Shown here: positions 24,442 through 34,277 of the stretch, piece by piece
How the letters are laid out: the number at the start of each line of letters is the position of its first letter
Numbering within the stretch: position 1 is the stretch's first letter
From: an uncultured Acidobacteriota bacterium
Lineage (GTDB): Bacteria; Acidobacteriota; UBA6911; CAINFC01
Assembly: GCA_903847975.1 (NCBI GenBank)
Contig: CAINFC010000122.1
Span: forward strand, 1 to 64,000
Length of the DNA: 64,000 bases
Direction: 5' to 3'
The notes under the pieces: model-generated
Databases searched by the model: none
What the model was told of the DNA's origin: nothing
Seen by the model: the letters and a program-made list of their open reading frames with translations, nothing else
Position numbers and translations under genes: made by a program

Positions 24442-27400
24442 TCAGAAGGCCCGGCCTGGTCGGACCGCATTCTCTATTTCCAGTTCCAGGCTGAAGGGAT
24501 TGTTGTTCTTCCAGAAAGGCTCGCTGGGGGATTCCCCGAAATGGGATTTCCGGTTGGTCCCGGCCAACTCCTGGATCCAGTTGGCGGGGCAGTAGCGCGG
24601 GACGGCGCTTTGCGGATCTACGGAAACCCGAAACCGATGCGGGCCCAGTTTTTCGTAACGCAGCCGCAGGTCATCTCCGCCTGCGGCAAGAGAGCCCGGC
24701 TTTTTTAAAAAAGGAAGAAGCCCGGCTTCCTCAGCGGGGAGGCTCCCCTGGCTGCGGGCCATGCGGATGACTTCCACGGCAAGATGCCGGAGTCTCTCGA
24801 CGTTGTGGCTTTCCGCGCATCGGCTGAGCAAACCCCGTGCCTCAGGCACAAACAGGATCGAAGCCGGGGGAGGAGGGAGCAGGAGGATTCGATTCCGAAG
24901 GTCGTCCTCTTCGCGTTTATCCATCGCAGTGCGCTGTTCCGAGCTGAAGCGGATCCCGTCAGCCAGGAGAGCCGGTTCGCGAAGCAGAACCGACCACAGG
25001 GTCGGATGTACGGGAAGCACGCGGGGATATTTCCGGAGGTCCCCGATCCGGGTCATGGCGCCCAGGTCTTCGATCCGGTAGGCGAGGAGGGCTTCCAGGC
25101 TCTCACCTCGCTGGGCGTCGGCCGCCCACTCAAAATAAGGAAATTCCCGGGAAAGCCACGATTCCGCCTTCGTTTCAGGCAGTACCCCTCGGATCTCCAG
25201 CAGCAGGACCAGTTCGTCGCGCAATGCCAGGCCTTGGACCATGTCCAGCCATTCCGAAAACGAAGCGGCCGGACTGTTTTGGGAGAGAAGCTTTTCAATG
25301 GCCAGCAATTTGGGCCTCGGATCCGGTTCGAGCAGGCAGGCATAGCCCAGAACCAGCACGCTTCTTCTGCGGATGGAAGAGGCTTCCAGAAATCGAAGCA
25401 GACCGGAGAGCTTTCGTCCCGCCGGATCCGATCGGGAATACCAGCGGGAAGGACGAATGCGGATCGATCCTTGATTCAGAAAGGCAACCAATTCATCGAT
25501 CCAGGCTTTTTCCCTGGCAATCTGAGCCAGAAGAACTGCCGGGGGTGCGGAATCCCGACCGATCAGCCAAGTCATCCAGCCGGTGGCGAAACCGGTCGCA
25601 TAGTGGAGGCGGGGGTCCGTGCTTCCCCGGGTTCCCCAGGCAGTGGATTCCCAGCGCCCCAGCCATTCCTGGAATTTTCCTTGCAGCGTCTCGTTGACCG
25701 GGCTGCTGCCTCTGGTCCAGGTCATTAAATCAACCGGTTCCCCGGCCGATTGCAGCCTTTCGAGCTCCGACTGCAGGGATCGCCGGTTGGTATACTGCCG
25801 ATAGCACAGGAAGGCGCCTGTCAAGGCCAGCAAAAGGATGATGGCGGTCGATGTTCCCAGGGAAATTTTGTGAAGCAAATCCCAGCGGCGGAGGAAGCTT
25901 CCGGCCTGGTTGTGCATTCGGCCGGCAAGGTGGCCCGGGACCAGGAACGTACCAACCAGCCAGTCCGCGGGCCCGCGCATCGGAAAAAGAATCGACCAGA
26001 GCGCCCCGCCGGAGAAAATCAGGAGGATCAGGACGCTGCGAAAAAAGGCCACGCTGTCCGCTGCCGCCCCCCTTGCCGCCGGCGGCAAGGGAGTTGTTGA
26101 AAAAACCAGCAGCCAGGGGAGCCACCAGATCAGCAGGCTCCTTACCAGAATCCGTATCCGGGATGCGGGAGCGCCGTGCATGTCCACCAGAATGGCACCT
26201 GTCCGGCGAAAGACCAGATCGCCGCGAAAAACCGAAGCAATCGACAAGCCGCCCAATCCGATAGCGATACCTTGCAGGACAATCTTCAGTTGATCCGCGA
26301 GGGAACCCTGTGTTTCCCAAAAAATTAAAATATCTACGCGAGCAACCAGGGTCAACATAGTCAGCAACAGGAAAACCGGCCAAAGGCAATAACAGCCGAT
26401 CTGCAAAGCGCGCACACTTTGGCTGACAGCGGGTTCTGCCTGAAAGCAGTCATCTATTCTCAGGGAAAGGCTCTCCCGGTTTTCCAGGCTGCCCTGTTTC
26501 AGCTCGGCAAGCAGCGATCGCACATAGATTGGAAGGGGAGCGCGGGGCTCGGTGCATTCCGGTTCGTCTTTGCCTGGAACTCTGCCCTCCAGAGCGGATG
26601 CCGTGAACTGTCCCAGAAAGGACTGGACGGAGCGCAAGGTGGGATCCTCCAGTCTGGGAATGAACCGTTCGTCTGCCGGGGAGCGGGACGGTACCGGGAA
26701 ATCCGCGAGCTTCATCTGTCCGCTGGCGGTGATCCAGATCTGGTCGAACCCCAAGGCGCGGGGAAGGGTACCGTCGGTCAGTCCGGCCTGTACTTCCTCA
26801 TGAAGATCTTTCATCCAGCGGCGCACTTCTTCCCAGGATCTTCGTGTTCCGATTGCGTCCAGAAAAGCCATGCCGTCGGGAGCTTCAAACGAGTCCCAGG
26901 CTTCGCATGGAGTTCTTTGCCCGTTGAGCCAGCGCAGCCGTCCCGTGCGAGCCAGGTCCCGCCGGGCTTCGGAGATCGGAAGACTTGCCGCGGCAACCGT
27001 CCGAATCCAGACTTTTCTGTGCAGCATTTCGTCAAATCCGAGGAACAATTCCCCGGCGGCCGTCTTTCCCAGCGGCTCGAGAACTTTATAAGGACCGATT
27101 CTCTTCGCTGCATCCGGAACCGGGCTGCCTGTTCCTTGCGGTTGCTCCATTCCAGCCGGCTCCGGCGTAATTTCCAGGACGGTATTGGTTCCGCTTACCA
27201 GCTCGTGAATTCCGGACAGGCGGTTTCTTTTCCCGGCCGGCAAAAAAGTCAGGGCTAAAAACAGGGGCAGCCCGAAAGGAGCGCCGGAGACCAGCACCCA
27301 GGGATTGAAAAACAGACCCGCCTGCAGCGGAAGGAATGTGGACAGGTTTGAGACCACCCAGATAAAGGAAAAGACGCCGGAACGTAACATGGCTCCGCCC

Positions 27401-28569
27401 GCGCCAGGTTCCGCACCGTCCCGGGCTGCAACCCGGATTCCCAAAACAGCCTTCCCCGGAGTTTTCCCCCAGATTCCCTCCAGAATTCCCCCGTACATAA
27501 GGTTCAGGCCAGCCATGGTAAGCGTCAGGTGCAGCACATGCCAGGGACTATGCCGCCAGGCGGAGGTGAGCACCATGCTCAATACGGTCAACAGGGCCCA
27601 GTCCATCACTCCGGCGGCCAGGCGAGCGGGAAGCCTGGCCGGGGCAAGGGCTGCAGAGGAAAACGGGGTCAGGGCCCGACGGAGCTGGCGGTAATCGGCA
27701 TATCGTTTAGCCGGATCTTTTTCCAGGCAGCGCAAAACAGCATGGCTCAGCCCTGCAGGGATCTCCGGCCGCAGGCGACAGGGCGCTTCCGGTCTTTTCT
27801 GGGCGATTTCCATGAGCAGCTTCATCAGGTTGGGCGCATCGAAGGGAGGTTGCCCCAGCAGGAGGAAATACATGGTTGCGCCAACCGAGTAAATATCCGA
27901 TCGCACATCCAGGTCTTCGGAGCGCAGTTGTTCCGGAGATGCATAGGAGGGGGTTCCCAGAAAGGAACCGCTGGCAGTCAGATGGCTTTCTTCGGTTCGC
28001 AGGGAAGAAATGGACAGCCCGAAATCCCCGATCTTCACGGTTCCGTCCGGATGCAAAAAGCAGTTGGCAGGCTTGACATCGCGGTGCAGGATGCCGACCT
28101 TGTGGGCTGCCTCGAGACCGGCAATCACCTGCAGGAGAAGATCCACGGCCTCTGCATAAGGCAGCGGGCCGCGGTTCTTCACCCGGTCCTTCAGGGTGCC
28201 GCCGGGCACCAGTTCCATGGTGATCGCCTGGGTGTCCTCAATGGTTTCAGTTCCGAAAATGTAAACGCTGTTGGGGTGATTGAGGGAGGCCGCCATGCGC
28301 CCCTCCCGAAGAAAACGCTGGGTTTGCTCGGCACTGCAGATCGGCCCATGGAGTATTTTCAATGCCACCCGGCGTCCGGAATCCAGGTTTTCTGCTTCAA
28401 AGACCTCCCCCATGCCGCCTCTGCCCAGAAAACGGTGAATAAGATAGGGGCCGAACTTTTTTCCGCGAGCGAGATGGAATTCGGAAGAGGAGAAGTCAGC
28501 GAGCGGCGCGTTCGGAACAGGTAGAGATTCGGTTGGCAGGTCGTCCCTGTCCCCCTTCTGTTGACTCAT
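24442..28569 (-). CDS. Membrane Ser/Thr kinase-RDD protein with C-terminal pseudokinase-RDD repeat
   Basis: A 1375-residue membrane protein. Residues 40-300 form an active PknB-like kinase: glycine loop LGRGGMGEVF, Lys71, HRDVKPAN at 162-169, DFG at 182-184 and SPE at 211-213. An RDD-type membrane domain follows (about 310-470). A second kinase-like domain begins near residue 497 (RIGPYKVLEPLG): its glycine loop is GKTAAGEL, the catalytic Lys is Arg (VWIRTV), there is no HRD and DFG is DFP, so it is a pseudokinase. A second RDD-like membrane segment and a long soluble tail follow. Start ATG has GGGGAGG upstream. It probably senses a signal and phosphorylates partners near the membrane. The tail is unrecognised. 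Confidence 0.88.
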   Translation of the reverse strand: MSQQKGDRDDLPTESLPVPNAPLADFSSSEFHLARGKKFGPYLIHRFLGRGGMGEVFEAENLDSGRRVALKILHGPICSAEQTQRFLREGRMAASLNHPNSVYIFGTETIEDTQAITMELVPGGTLKDRVKNRGPLPYAEAVDLLLQVIAGLEAAHKVGILHRDVKPANCFLHPDGTVKIGDFGLSISSLRTEESHLTASGSFLGTPSYASPEQLRSEDLDVRSDIYSVGATMYFLLLGQPPFDAPNLMKLLMEIAQKRPEAPCRLRPEIPAGLSHAVLRCLEKDPAKRYADYRQLRRALTPFSSAALAPARLPARLAAGVMDWALLTVLSMVLTSAWRHSPWHVLHLTLTMAGLNLMYGGILEGIWGKTPGKAVLGIRVAARDGAEPGAGGAMLRSGVFSFIWVVSNLSTFLPLQAGLFFNPWVLVSGAPFGLPLFLALTFLPAGKRNRLSGIHELVSGTNTVLEITPEPAGMEQPQGTGSPVPDAAKRIGPYKVLEPLGKTAAGELFLGFDEMLHRKVWIRTVAAASLPISEARRDLARTGRLRWLNGQRTPCEAWDSFEAPDGMAFLDAIGTRRSWEEVRRWMKDLHEEVQAGLTDGTLPRALGFDQIWITASGQMKLADFPVPSRSPADERFIPRLEDPTLRSVQSFLGQFTASALEGRVPGKDEPECTEPRAPLPIYVRSLLAELKQGSLENRESLSLRIDDCFQAEPAVSQSVRALQIGCYCLWPVFLLLTMLTLVARVDILIFWETQGSLADQLKIVLQGIAIGLGGLSIASVFRGDLVFRRTGAILVDMHGAPASRIRILVRSLLIWWLPWLLVFSTTPLPPAARGAAADSVAFFRSVLILLIFSGGALWSILFPMRGPADWLVGTFLVPGHLAGRMHNQAGSFLRRWDLLHKISLGTSTAIILLLALTGAFLCYRQYTNRRSLQSELERLQSAGEPVDLMTWTRGSSPVNETLQGKFQEWLGRWESTAWGTRGSTDPRLHYATGFATGWMTWLIGRDSAPPAVLLAQIAREKAWIDELVAFLNQGSIRIRPSRWYSRSDPAGRKLSGLLRFLEASSIRRRSVLVLGYACLLEPDPRPKLLAIEKLLSQNSPAASFSEWLDMVQGLALRDELVLLLEIRGVLPETKAESWLSREFPYFEWAADAQRGESLEALLAYRIEDLGAMTRIGDLRKYPRVLPVHPTLWSVLLREPALLADGIRFSSEQRTAMDKREEDDLRNRILLLPPPPASILFVPEARGLLSRCAESHNVERLRHLAVEVIRMARSQGSLPAEEAGLLPFLKKPGSLAAGGDDLRLRYEKLGPHRFRVSVDPQSAVPRYCPANWIQELAGTNRKSHFGESPSEPFWKNNNPFSLELEIENAVRPGRAF

Positions 28570-28784
28570 GGTTTTCCTCCCCGGCGGTAACCCGCCCCGT
28601 CATTGAACGGACAAAACCACAAAAAATCGAACAGCAGCTTTTGCCAGTGGTAATCTTACCTTTGAATTTAGGACGGTTCGCCGCAGAAAGCAAGGCTTCG
28701 ATGCGTTTAAGGTTTGCCGCCTGGTTTCGGCTGCCGGGGAGTCTGCGCCGGAAATGGACTATGCGGAAGGCAGGGCATTTGTGC

Positions 28785-28820
28785 GCGGGGCTCCTCCACC
28801 CCGGGGTGGAGGAGCCCCGC
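28785..28820. terminator. Perfect GC-rich hairpin after the TonB receptor
   Basis: A 16-bp perfect inverted repeat (GCGGGGCTCCTCCACC and its complement) with a CCGG centre, 16 bases beyond the receptor stop codon. No U-run follows on either strand. It may stop RNA decay or assist termination. Confidence 0.55.
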
Positions 28821-28836
28821 CTGAATCCGTCGTCCT

Positions 28837-31800
28837 TCAGTTGAAATTGTATTTCAGGGTGATCATGATCGAGTAGACGTCGGTCAACAGGGAGGTTTGC
28901 TCAAAGGTGCGGTCCATCAGCTTGCCGCTGATCGACCGGAGCCGATAACCCAAAGCACCCTTGGAATCGACCGCGGGATTGGTCAGCGGGGAGTTGTTGA
29001 CCATGCGTTGGGAGACGCCCCAGTTGCTGTTCAGCAGGTTTCCGAAGTTCAGAATATCGGCCCGGACGGTGAAGCCATGACGCTGGCCGAAGAGCTTGCC
29101 GAATATGTCCTGGGTGATACTGATGTCCATTCTCTTCACCATGGGGAAAAAGACCGCGCCGCGCTCCGCATATTTTCCGCGGTTCTTGCTCAGGTACTTG
29201 TCCTGGGCGATGTAAGCTTCCCAGGCATCGGCCTGCTGAGCCGCGGTGAAGGTAACTCCGCTGCTGGTGTAGGACTGGAAATTCATTTCCGAGACGTTCC
29301 GCGGAATGTAGATTAAATCATTGTTGGAGGTGCTGCCGTCCCCGTTGGCGTCCCCGGAAAAAACATAGCTCGAGTTGCCTATGGTGCGGGCATCCCAGTA
29401 CATGGAGATGGTCGTCTGGCCGAATCGGAAGTACTCCTTGGTGTAGGAGGCCGCCAGGAACAGCCGGTGTCCCGGCGACAGGCTGGAGAAGGCGATCGGT
29501 ACCTGGTTCGGATTCCCCGAGATGGGATTGCTGTTCCAGGAGCCCAGGGCAATGGATCCCGGATCGATGGTGTTCCGGGACTCGCCGTAGCTGTATGCCG
29601 CCTTGAAGTAAAGTCCGCGGCTGAAGTTTTTCGACAGGGTCTGGGCGAAATTCCAGGAGCGGCCGATGTTCTGGTTCTTCATCACGATGGCGTTGGCCAC
29701 ATGCTGATTGCCAGGCAACCGGCTGGCGATCGTTCCGGTGGCCACCCACCGGGGCCGCGTGTCTGCCCCGGTATAGGCCGACTGCGGGGCCGGAAGATTG
29801 GCGTTGATATAGTAGATTCCGTTAACGTCGCGATTATAGATGTATTCGGTGGTGGAGGTCATTCCCCAGAACAAGTGGCGGTCGACGGCGATGTTGTTCC
29901 TCCAGATCTGGGGGAACCGGAAATTGGGGTCGGTCAGCGCCAGCTCATAAGTAGATGCCGGGGCACCCGTCGGCTGGGTTTTCGGTTTGTAGGTGTCCGG
30001 ATTCGGATTGAACGGCCGAGCCTGGGTATTGGCGAGCTGCTCAAATCCGGTCAGAACCCCGGTGTTGCCGATCTGGTTGGAAATCCAGACATAGGCGGGC
30101 TTGCCGGTGAAAACCCCCATGCCTCCGCGGACCTGGGTCTTACGGTCGCGGGTGGCTCCCCAGTTGAAGCCGATCCGGGGAGACCAGAGGATTTTGGAAT
30201 CCGGCAGCTTGGCGGTGGAATATTTGACCTGCTGGCCGTTTTCGTCCCGGAAGCTGAGGGAATCCGCATTGGAGTTGGCGTATCCGGTGTCTCCGAACCG
30301 GGCCACGTCGAAGCGGATGCCGGCCGTAATCTTGAAATTGGGTCTCAGGTTCCATTCGTCCTGCGCATACGCGCCGGCATAGATGACATCCAGCGGCTGG
30401 ATCGGCTTATCCACACCGGGCACGTTGAGGTAGCGCACCTGAAAGAGCTTCAGGTTGACCGGTGATTTTGTCCGGTTGGGATTGGCCAGATAGTCATTTA
30501 CGTCGGTATAGAAATCCTCGAGCCGGTTATAGACATAAACGCTCTGTTTGCCGGGAAAGAAAATGTTCTCGGAATGGTATTTTTCGAAGGTGGCCCCCAC
30601 CGTCCAGGTGTGGTGATCGGAATACTTGGTCAGGCTGTCCTGCATCTGGAACGTCTGGTAGCGCAGTTCATTGTTGGGCGTAAACGGCTCGGATCCAAAG
30701 GAGGTGTACGTCGTATTGTCCCCTGCCAGTATGTCAACCGTCGGGAACAGTTTGTCGATGGGTCCCCGGCTTTCGTCCTGGGTGGTGTACCCGATGATGA
30801 GTTCATTAGACATGGAGTTGCTGAAAACCGAACTCCACTGGCCTACTCCGGAGCGGATGTTCTCCAGGATCTTGTAGTCCGAACCGGAGAAATTCATCGA
30901 CAGAAGGCTGGAGCGCCGGTTGCCGTTGCCGAGCGAGGAGGAGTTGGACACCAGGACGTCGGTGCTCGAGTCGAGGTGGTTGTAGCGGAAGGCTATTTTG
31001 TTGCGGCTGCCGAGATTATAGTCCAGCTTTCCGAGAAACCGCTTGGCGGGAACCTTGAAGTCATAGGCTTCATAGTTCCCCGGGTCGTACTTAAGCTTAT
31101 CCATCAGGAAGCTGCGCAGGGTATTCAGATCCGATGCCAGGACCCGTGTGGTGTTGCCGATGACCGGTTCTCCGCCTTTGTTGGCCCGGAAGGTGGTGCT
31201 GGGCTGCCTGGTGGTCTCGCTTTCGTAGCTCTGGAAAAAGAAGAGCTTATCCTTGATGATCGGACCGGAAACCCACTCGCCGGTCTCCCCGTAGGTAAAG
31301 GTGCCGGGATTTACGGGCAGACTCTTGGCCGTGGTGCCGACCATGCTCTGATTCCGGAAGCGGTGATACACGGAGCCTCGGAACTGATTGGTGCCGCTCC
31401 GGGTGACGGTATTGACGGCCGCTCCAACGAAATTTCCCTGGCGGACATCAAAGGGAGCCACATTGACCTGGATCTGCTCCACGGCGGCCAGAGGAATGGC
31501 GGCAACCCCGGTCCGTCCTCCGGTGATGCCGTCTCCCAGGCCGAAGGAGTTATTGAAATAGGACCCGTCGACCGTGATGTTGTTCAGCCGGTTGTCCTGA
31601 CCGGCAAAGGACATGCCGCCCCCGGACTGAGGTGTCAGGCGGGTGACCGATTCCAGGCGGCCGGAAATGGTCGGCAGGCTCGCTAGATCGTCGCGGTTCA
31701 GAGTGGTGGCCGCGCCGGTGCGGCTGGAGGCGAATACCGGGTCGGCCTGCGCGGAAACAACAACTTCCGAGGCGATCTTGATGGCTTGCACGGTGATGGT

Positions 31801-32157
31801 CAAATCCGTGGAGACTCCCAGGTTCACGGTCACCTGCTCGATGGTCTGCGGGGCGAAAGCCGTTCCGGTTTTCAGGTAAGTGGTGGTGACGGTGTAGGGC
31901 CCGCCCACGCGCATGTTGGGGATGGAGAAACCTCCGTCCGTCCGGGTAACGGCTTTGTACTGGGTGCCCGAAGGTTCATGTTTGGCGGTAACCTCGGCGC
32001 CGGGGACGGGATTCTGCCCATCCGTTACCAGACCGGTGATGCTGCCGGTGGTCACGCTCTGTGCCCAGGCCAATGGGGTGATTCCCGCCGGGATAGCCAC
32101 TGCCAAAATTAGCAAAACCAGAACTGCCGATAAACGGAATCCAGGATGTCGTTTCAT
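28837..32157 (-). CDS. Oar-like TonB-dependent receptor
   Basis: A 1106-residue outer-membrane beta-barrel protein. The signal peptide ends near PLAWAQS. A carboxypeptidase-regulatory-like domain follows (about 35-120, GSITGLVTDGQNPVPGA), then a plug (DDLASLPTISGRLE) and a large barrel ending in an aromatic-rich terminus (MITLKYNFN). This Oar-type architecture is frequent in Acidobacteriota and imports large substrates, or serves adhesion. The promoter at 32248-32276 and AGGAAG before ATG support the start. It diverges from an alkaline phosphatase, but a functional link is uncertain. Confidence 0.93.
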   Translation of the reverse strand: MKRHPGFRLSAVLVLLILAVAIPAGITPLAWAQSVTTGSITGLVTDGQNPVPGAEVTAKHEPSGTQYKAVTRTDGGFSIPNMRVGGPYTVTTTYLKTGTAFAPQTIEQVTVNLGVSTDLTITVQAIKIASEVVVSAQADPVFASSRTGAATTLNRDDLASLPTISGRLESVTRLTPQSGGGMSFAGQDNRLNNITVDGSYFNNSFGLGDGITGGRTGVAAIPLAAVEQIQVNVAPFDVRQGNFVGAAVNTVTRSGTNQFRGSVYHRFRNQSMVGTTAKSLPVNPGTFTYGETGEWVSGPIIKDKLFFFQSYESETTRQPSTTFRANKGGEPVIGNTTRVLASDLNTLRSFLMDKLKYDPGNYEAYDFKVPAKRFLGKLDYNLGSRNKIAFRYNHLDSSTDVLVSNSSSLGNGNRRSSLLSMNFSGSDYKILENIRSGVGQWSSVFSNSMSNELIIGYTTQDESRGPIDKLFPTVDILAGDNTTYTSFGSEPFTPNNELRYQTFQMQDSLTKYSDHHTWTVGATFEKYHSENIFFPGKQSVYVYNRLEDFYTDVNDYLANPNRTKSPVNLKLFQVRYLNVPGVDKPIQPLDVIYAGAYAQDEWNLRPNFKITAGIRFDVARFGDTGYANSNADSLSFRDENGQQVKYSTAKLPDSKILWSPRIGFNWGATRDRKTQVRGGMGVFTGKPAYVWISNQIGNTGVLTGFEQLANTQARPFNPNPDTYKPKTQPTGAPASTYELALTDPNFRFPQIWRNNIAVDRHLFWGMTSTTEYIYNRDVNGIYYINANLPAPQSAYTGADTRPRWVATGTIASRLPGNQHVANAIVMKNQNIGRSWNFAQTLSKNFSRGLYFKAAYSYGESRNTIDPGSIALGSWNSNPISGNPNQVPIAFSSLSPGHRLFLAASYTKEYFRFGQTTISMYWDARTIGNSSYVFSGDANGDGSTSNNDLIYIPRNVSEMNFQSYTSSGVTFTAAQQADAWEAYIAQDKYLSKNRGKYAERGAVFFPMVKRMDISITQDIFGKLFGQRHGFTVRADILNFGNLLNSNWGVSQRMVNNSPLTNPAVDSKGALGYRLRSISGKLMDRTFEQTSLLTDVYSIMITLKYNFN

Positions 32158-32247
32158 GTTGACTGCTTCCTAAATTTTTTCTTAACGAATTGTTGAACAC
32201 ACACGCGGAAGGAAAGGCTCTCTTTCCTTTTTCAGGACACGGGGGGG

Positions 32248-32276
32248 AGTTTACATCCTGTGGAGGCTAAAATCAA
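32248..32276 (-). promoter_or_regulatory. Promoter of the TonB receptor gene
   Basis: On the minus strand TTGATT (32276-32271) and TAAACT (32253-32248) are 17 bases apart. The resulting leader of about 85 bases contains an 8-bp hairpin (AAGGAAAG with CTTTCCTT). Confidence 0.5.
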
Positions 32277-32386
32277 CTCGCACGGTATGCGCAGGCAACC
32301 ATGAGACGGGGCGGGCATGGAACGGATTGCGGAACGGAAGTCCGATACCCGGAATCCGCCGGTTGACACAGTCGTGGCTGCGCTCT

Positions 32387-32415
32387 TTGACAATCAATGG
32401 GTTTCCTTCTATTGT
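32387..32415 (+). promoter_or_regulatory. Promoter of the alkaline phosphatase gene
   Basis: TTGACA (32387-32392) and TATTGT (32410-32415) are 17 bases apart, about 130 bases before the start codon. No clear Pho box (CTGTCAT repeats) was seen. Confidence 0.5.
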
Positions 32416-32546
32416 ATCAATAACGAAGTTGCAAAGAGGGGAGAAGCACTCGATAACGCACAAACGAAAGCCGGCTTGAGCGCAGCCACAGGGCGGCGCG
32501 CTGCGAGCGGGATTCCGATTGTGCAATGCAGAAGAAGGGAGAATCC

Positions 32547-34223
32547 ATGAATCTTTCGGCCACTCCAAAACGGTTCTATCTGTTTGCCCTTGGACTGAGC
32601 CTGGCTGCGACCTTGTCCGTTGTTTCCGCAGCCGATTTCAAAAATGTGGTTGTTCTGATACCCGATGGATGCGGCGTGGCTCATACTACGGTAACCCGCT
32701 GGTACAAAGGCGCACCTCTGAACACGGATCGCATGACCGTCGGGATGATGCGCAACTACAATTCGAACTCCATCCTGACCGATTCGGCTCCGGCGGCATC
32801 CGCCTTTGCGACCGGAATCAAGACAGCCGACCGCTTTATTTCGGCGCTGCCCAACAGCACCTCCATCCCGGGAGTGACCCCGGTAGCCGCGGAGCTTTAC
32901 TACAAGCCGGTCCCCACGCTCCTGGAGGCCGCCCGGCTCGAAGGCAAATCGGTGGGCCTGGTCTCCATTTCCATGGTGCAGCATGCTACTCCGGCCGCCT
33001 ATTCCGCACACATCTATACACGCAGCGACTACCAGGCTATCGCCGTGCAACAGGTTTATCAGAACATGGATGTGGTTTTCGGCGGGGGACGGGAGAACCT
33101 TCTGCCGCCCAAGGAAGGAGGGATTCGCAAGGACGGCGCCAATTACCTCGATGTTTTGAAGGCGCTGGGATACCAGGTGATTTCCCGTCGGACGGAAATG
33201 ATGAGTGTGAAAGAATCGAGAGTCTGGGGGCTTTTTGCCATGAACGAAATGGCCCACGACTTCGACCGGGAGCTGATCAGGCCGGATGAGCCCTCCCTGG
33301 CGGAGATGACCGAAAAGGCTCTGGATCTCCTGTCTCCCAACCCCGGCGGCTTTTTCCTCATGGTGGAAGGCAGCAAGATCGACGATGCCGCCCATGCCAA
33401 CGATCCTGTGGGAGTGGTCAGCGATTACCTGGCTTTCGATAAAGCGGTGGGTACGGTCCTGGATTATGCGCAAAAGGACGGGCAGACCCTGGTGGTGGTG
33501 GTTTCGGATCATGATACCGGGGGGATGTCCATCGGAAGCACCCGGGCAACCAGCACCTCGATGGCTGTGGGAGCCCTGGTAAACCCGCTGAAAAAGGCGA
33601 TTTTGACCGGAGAAGGCCTGGGAGCCGTCATGACCGGGACCCGGACACCGGGCTATGTAAAAGAGCTGGTCGGCAAATATTACGGGATTACCGACCTGAG
33701 CGACGCCGAAGTGGCCAGCATTACCAAGGCAAGCGCCACTTCCATGAACTCGGTAGTGGGCCCGATGATGAGCACCCGCAGTGTGATCGGCTGGACCACC
33801 GGATCCCATACCGGCATGGACCTGCCGTTTTATATTTACGGAATGGACCAGCCTTTCAAAACGATGGAAAATACGGACATAGCCCTGATCTGCGCCCGGG
33901 CGATGGGCATTCGTCTGACCGAATTCGATGCCCGGTTATATTCGGCGGCCGATCAACTGTTCGGCAACCGCGGGGCCAATGTCTATCTGGACAAAAAGGA
34001 TGCGGCGAATCCGGTCCTGACAGTTACTTTGGGCAGAAAAACGGCTTTTCTGCCGATCCACAAGAATCGGATGCGGGTTCAGCTGCATCTGGACAACGGT
34101 CAAGTCATCGCGAACGAAATCCAGCTGGAGGGCCTGGTGATTCAGGCATTGCCGACGGATAGGGTTTACGTTCCCCAGCAGGCACTTACGCTATTGGCCC
34201 GCGCCGGGGCCTGGTTTAACTGA
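32547..34223 (+). CDS. Alkaline phosphatase
   Basis: A 558-residue exported alkaline phosphatase. The signal peptide ends near VVSAADF. The metal ligand Asp40 lies in VVVLIPDG and the nucleophile Ser80 in the TDSAPAAS motif, as in PhoA-type enzymes. Further metal-site motifs are MVEGSKIDDAAH and VVSDHDTGG, and GSHTG closes the active site. The ATG at 32547 has AGGGAGA upstream; the frame extends seven codons further. It cleaves phosphate monoesters in the periplasm or outside the cell. Length and motif order fit the family. Confidence 0.93.
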   Translation: MNLSATPKRFYLFALGLSLAATLSVVSAADFKNVVVLIPDGCGVAHTTVTRWYKGAPLNTDRMTVGMMRNYNSNSILTDSAPAASAFATGIKTADRFISALPNSTSIPGVTPVAAELYYKPVPTLLEAARLEGKSVGLVSISMVQHATPAAYSAHIYTRSDYQAIAVQQVYQNMDVVFGGGRENLLPPKEGGIRKDGANYLDVLKALGYQVISRRTEMMSVKESRVWGLFAMNEMAHDFDRELIRPDEPSLAEMTEKALDLLSPNPGGFFLMVEGSKIDDAAHANDPVGVVSDYLAFDKAVGTVLDYAQKDGQTLVVVVSDHDTGGMSIGSTRATSTSMAVGALVNPLKKAILTGEGLGAVMTGTRTPGYVKELVGKYYGITDLSDAEVASITKASATSMNSVVGPMMSTRSVIGWTTGSHTGMDLPFYIYGMDQPFKTMENTDIALICARAMGIRLTEFDARLYSAADQLFGNRGANVYLDKKDAANPVLTVTLGRKTAFLPIHKNRMRVQLHLDNGQVIANEIQLEGLVIQALPTDRVYVPQQALTLLARAGAWFN

Positions 34224-34254
34224 TTCGTTAATTGCAGCACTTTTCCAGATCCGA

Positions 34255-34277
34255 CCCGATAAGCAACGGTTATCGGG
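34255..34277. terminator. Shared hairpin between convergent genes
   Basis: CCCGATAA (34255-34262) pairs with TTATCGGG (34270-34277), around a 7-base loop. It overlaps the stop codon of the VOC gene. No T run follows, so an intrinsic terminator is only possible. Confidence 0.4.

Noticed and set aside
32158-32546. Pho box controlling the alkaline phosphatase
   Set aside because: No tandem CTGTCAT-like repeats are seen; only generic promoters are found in both directions.
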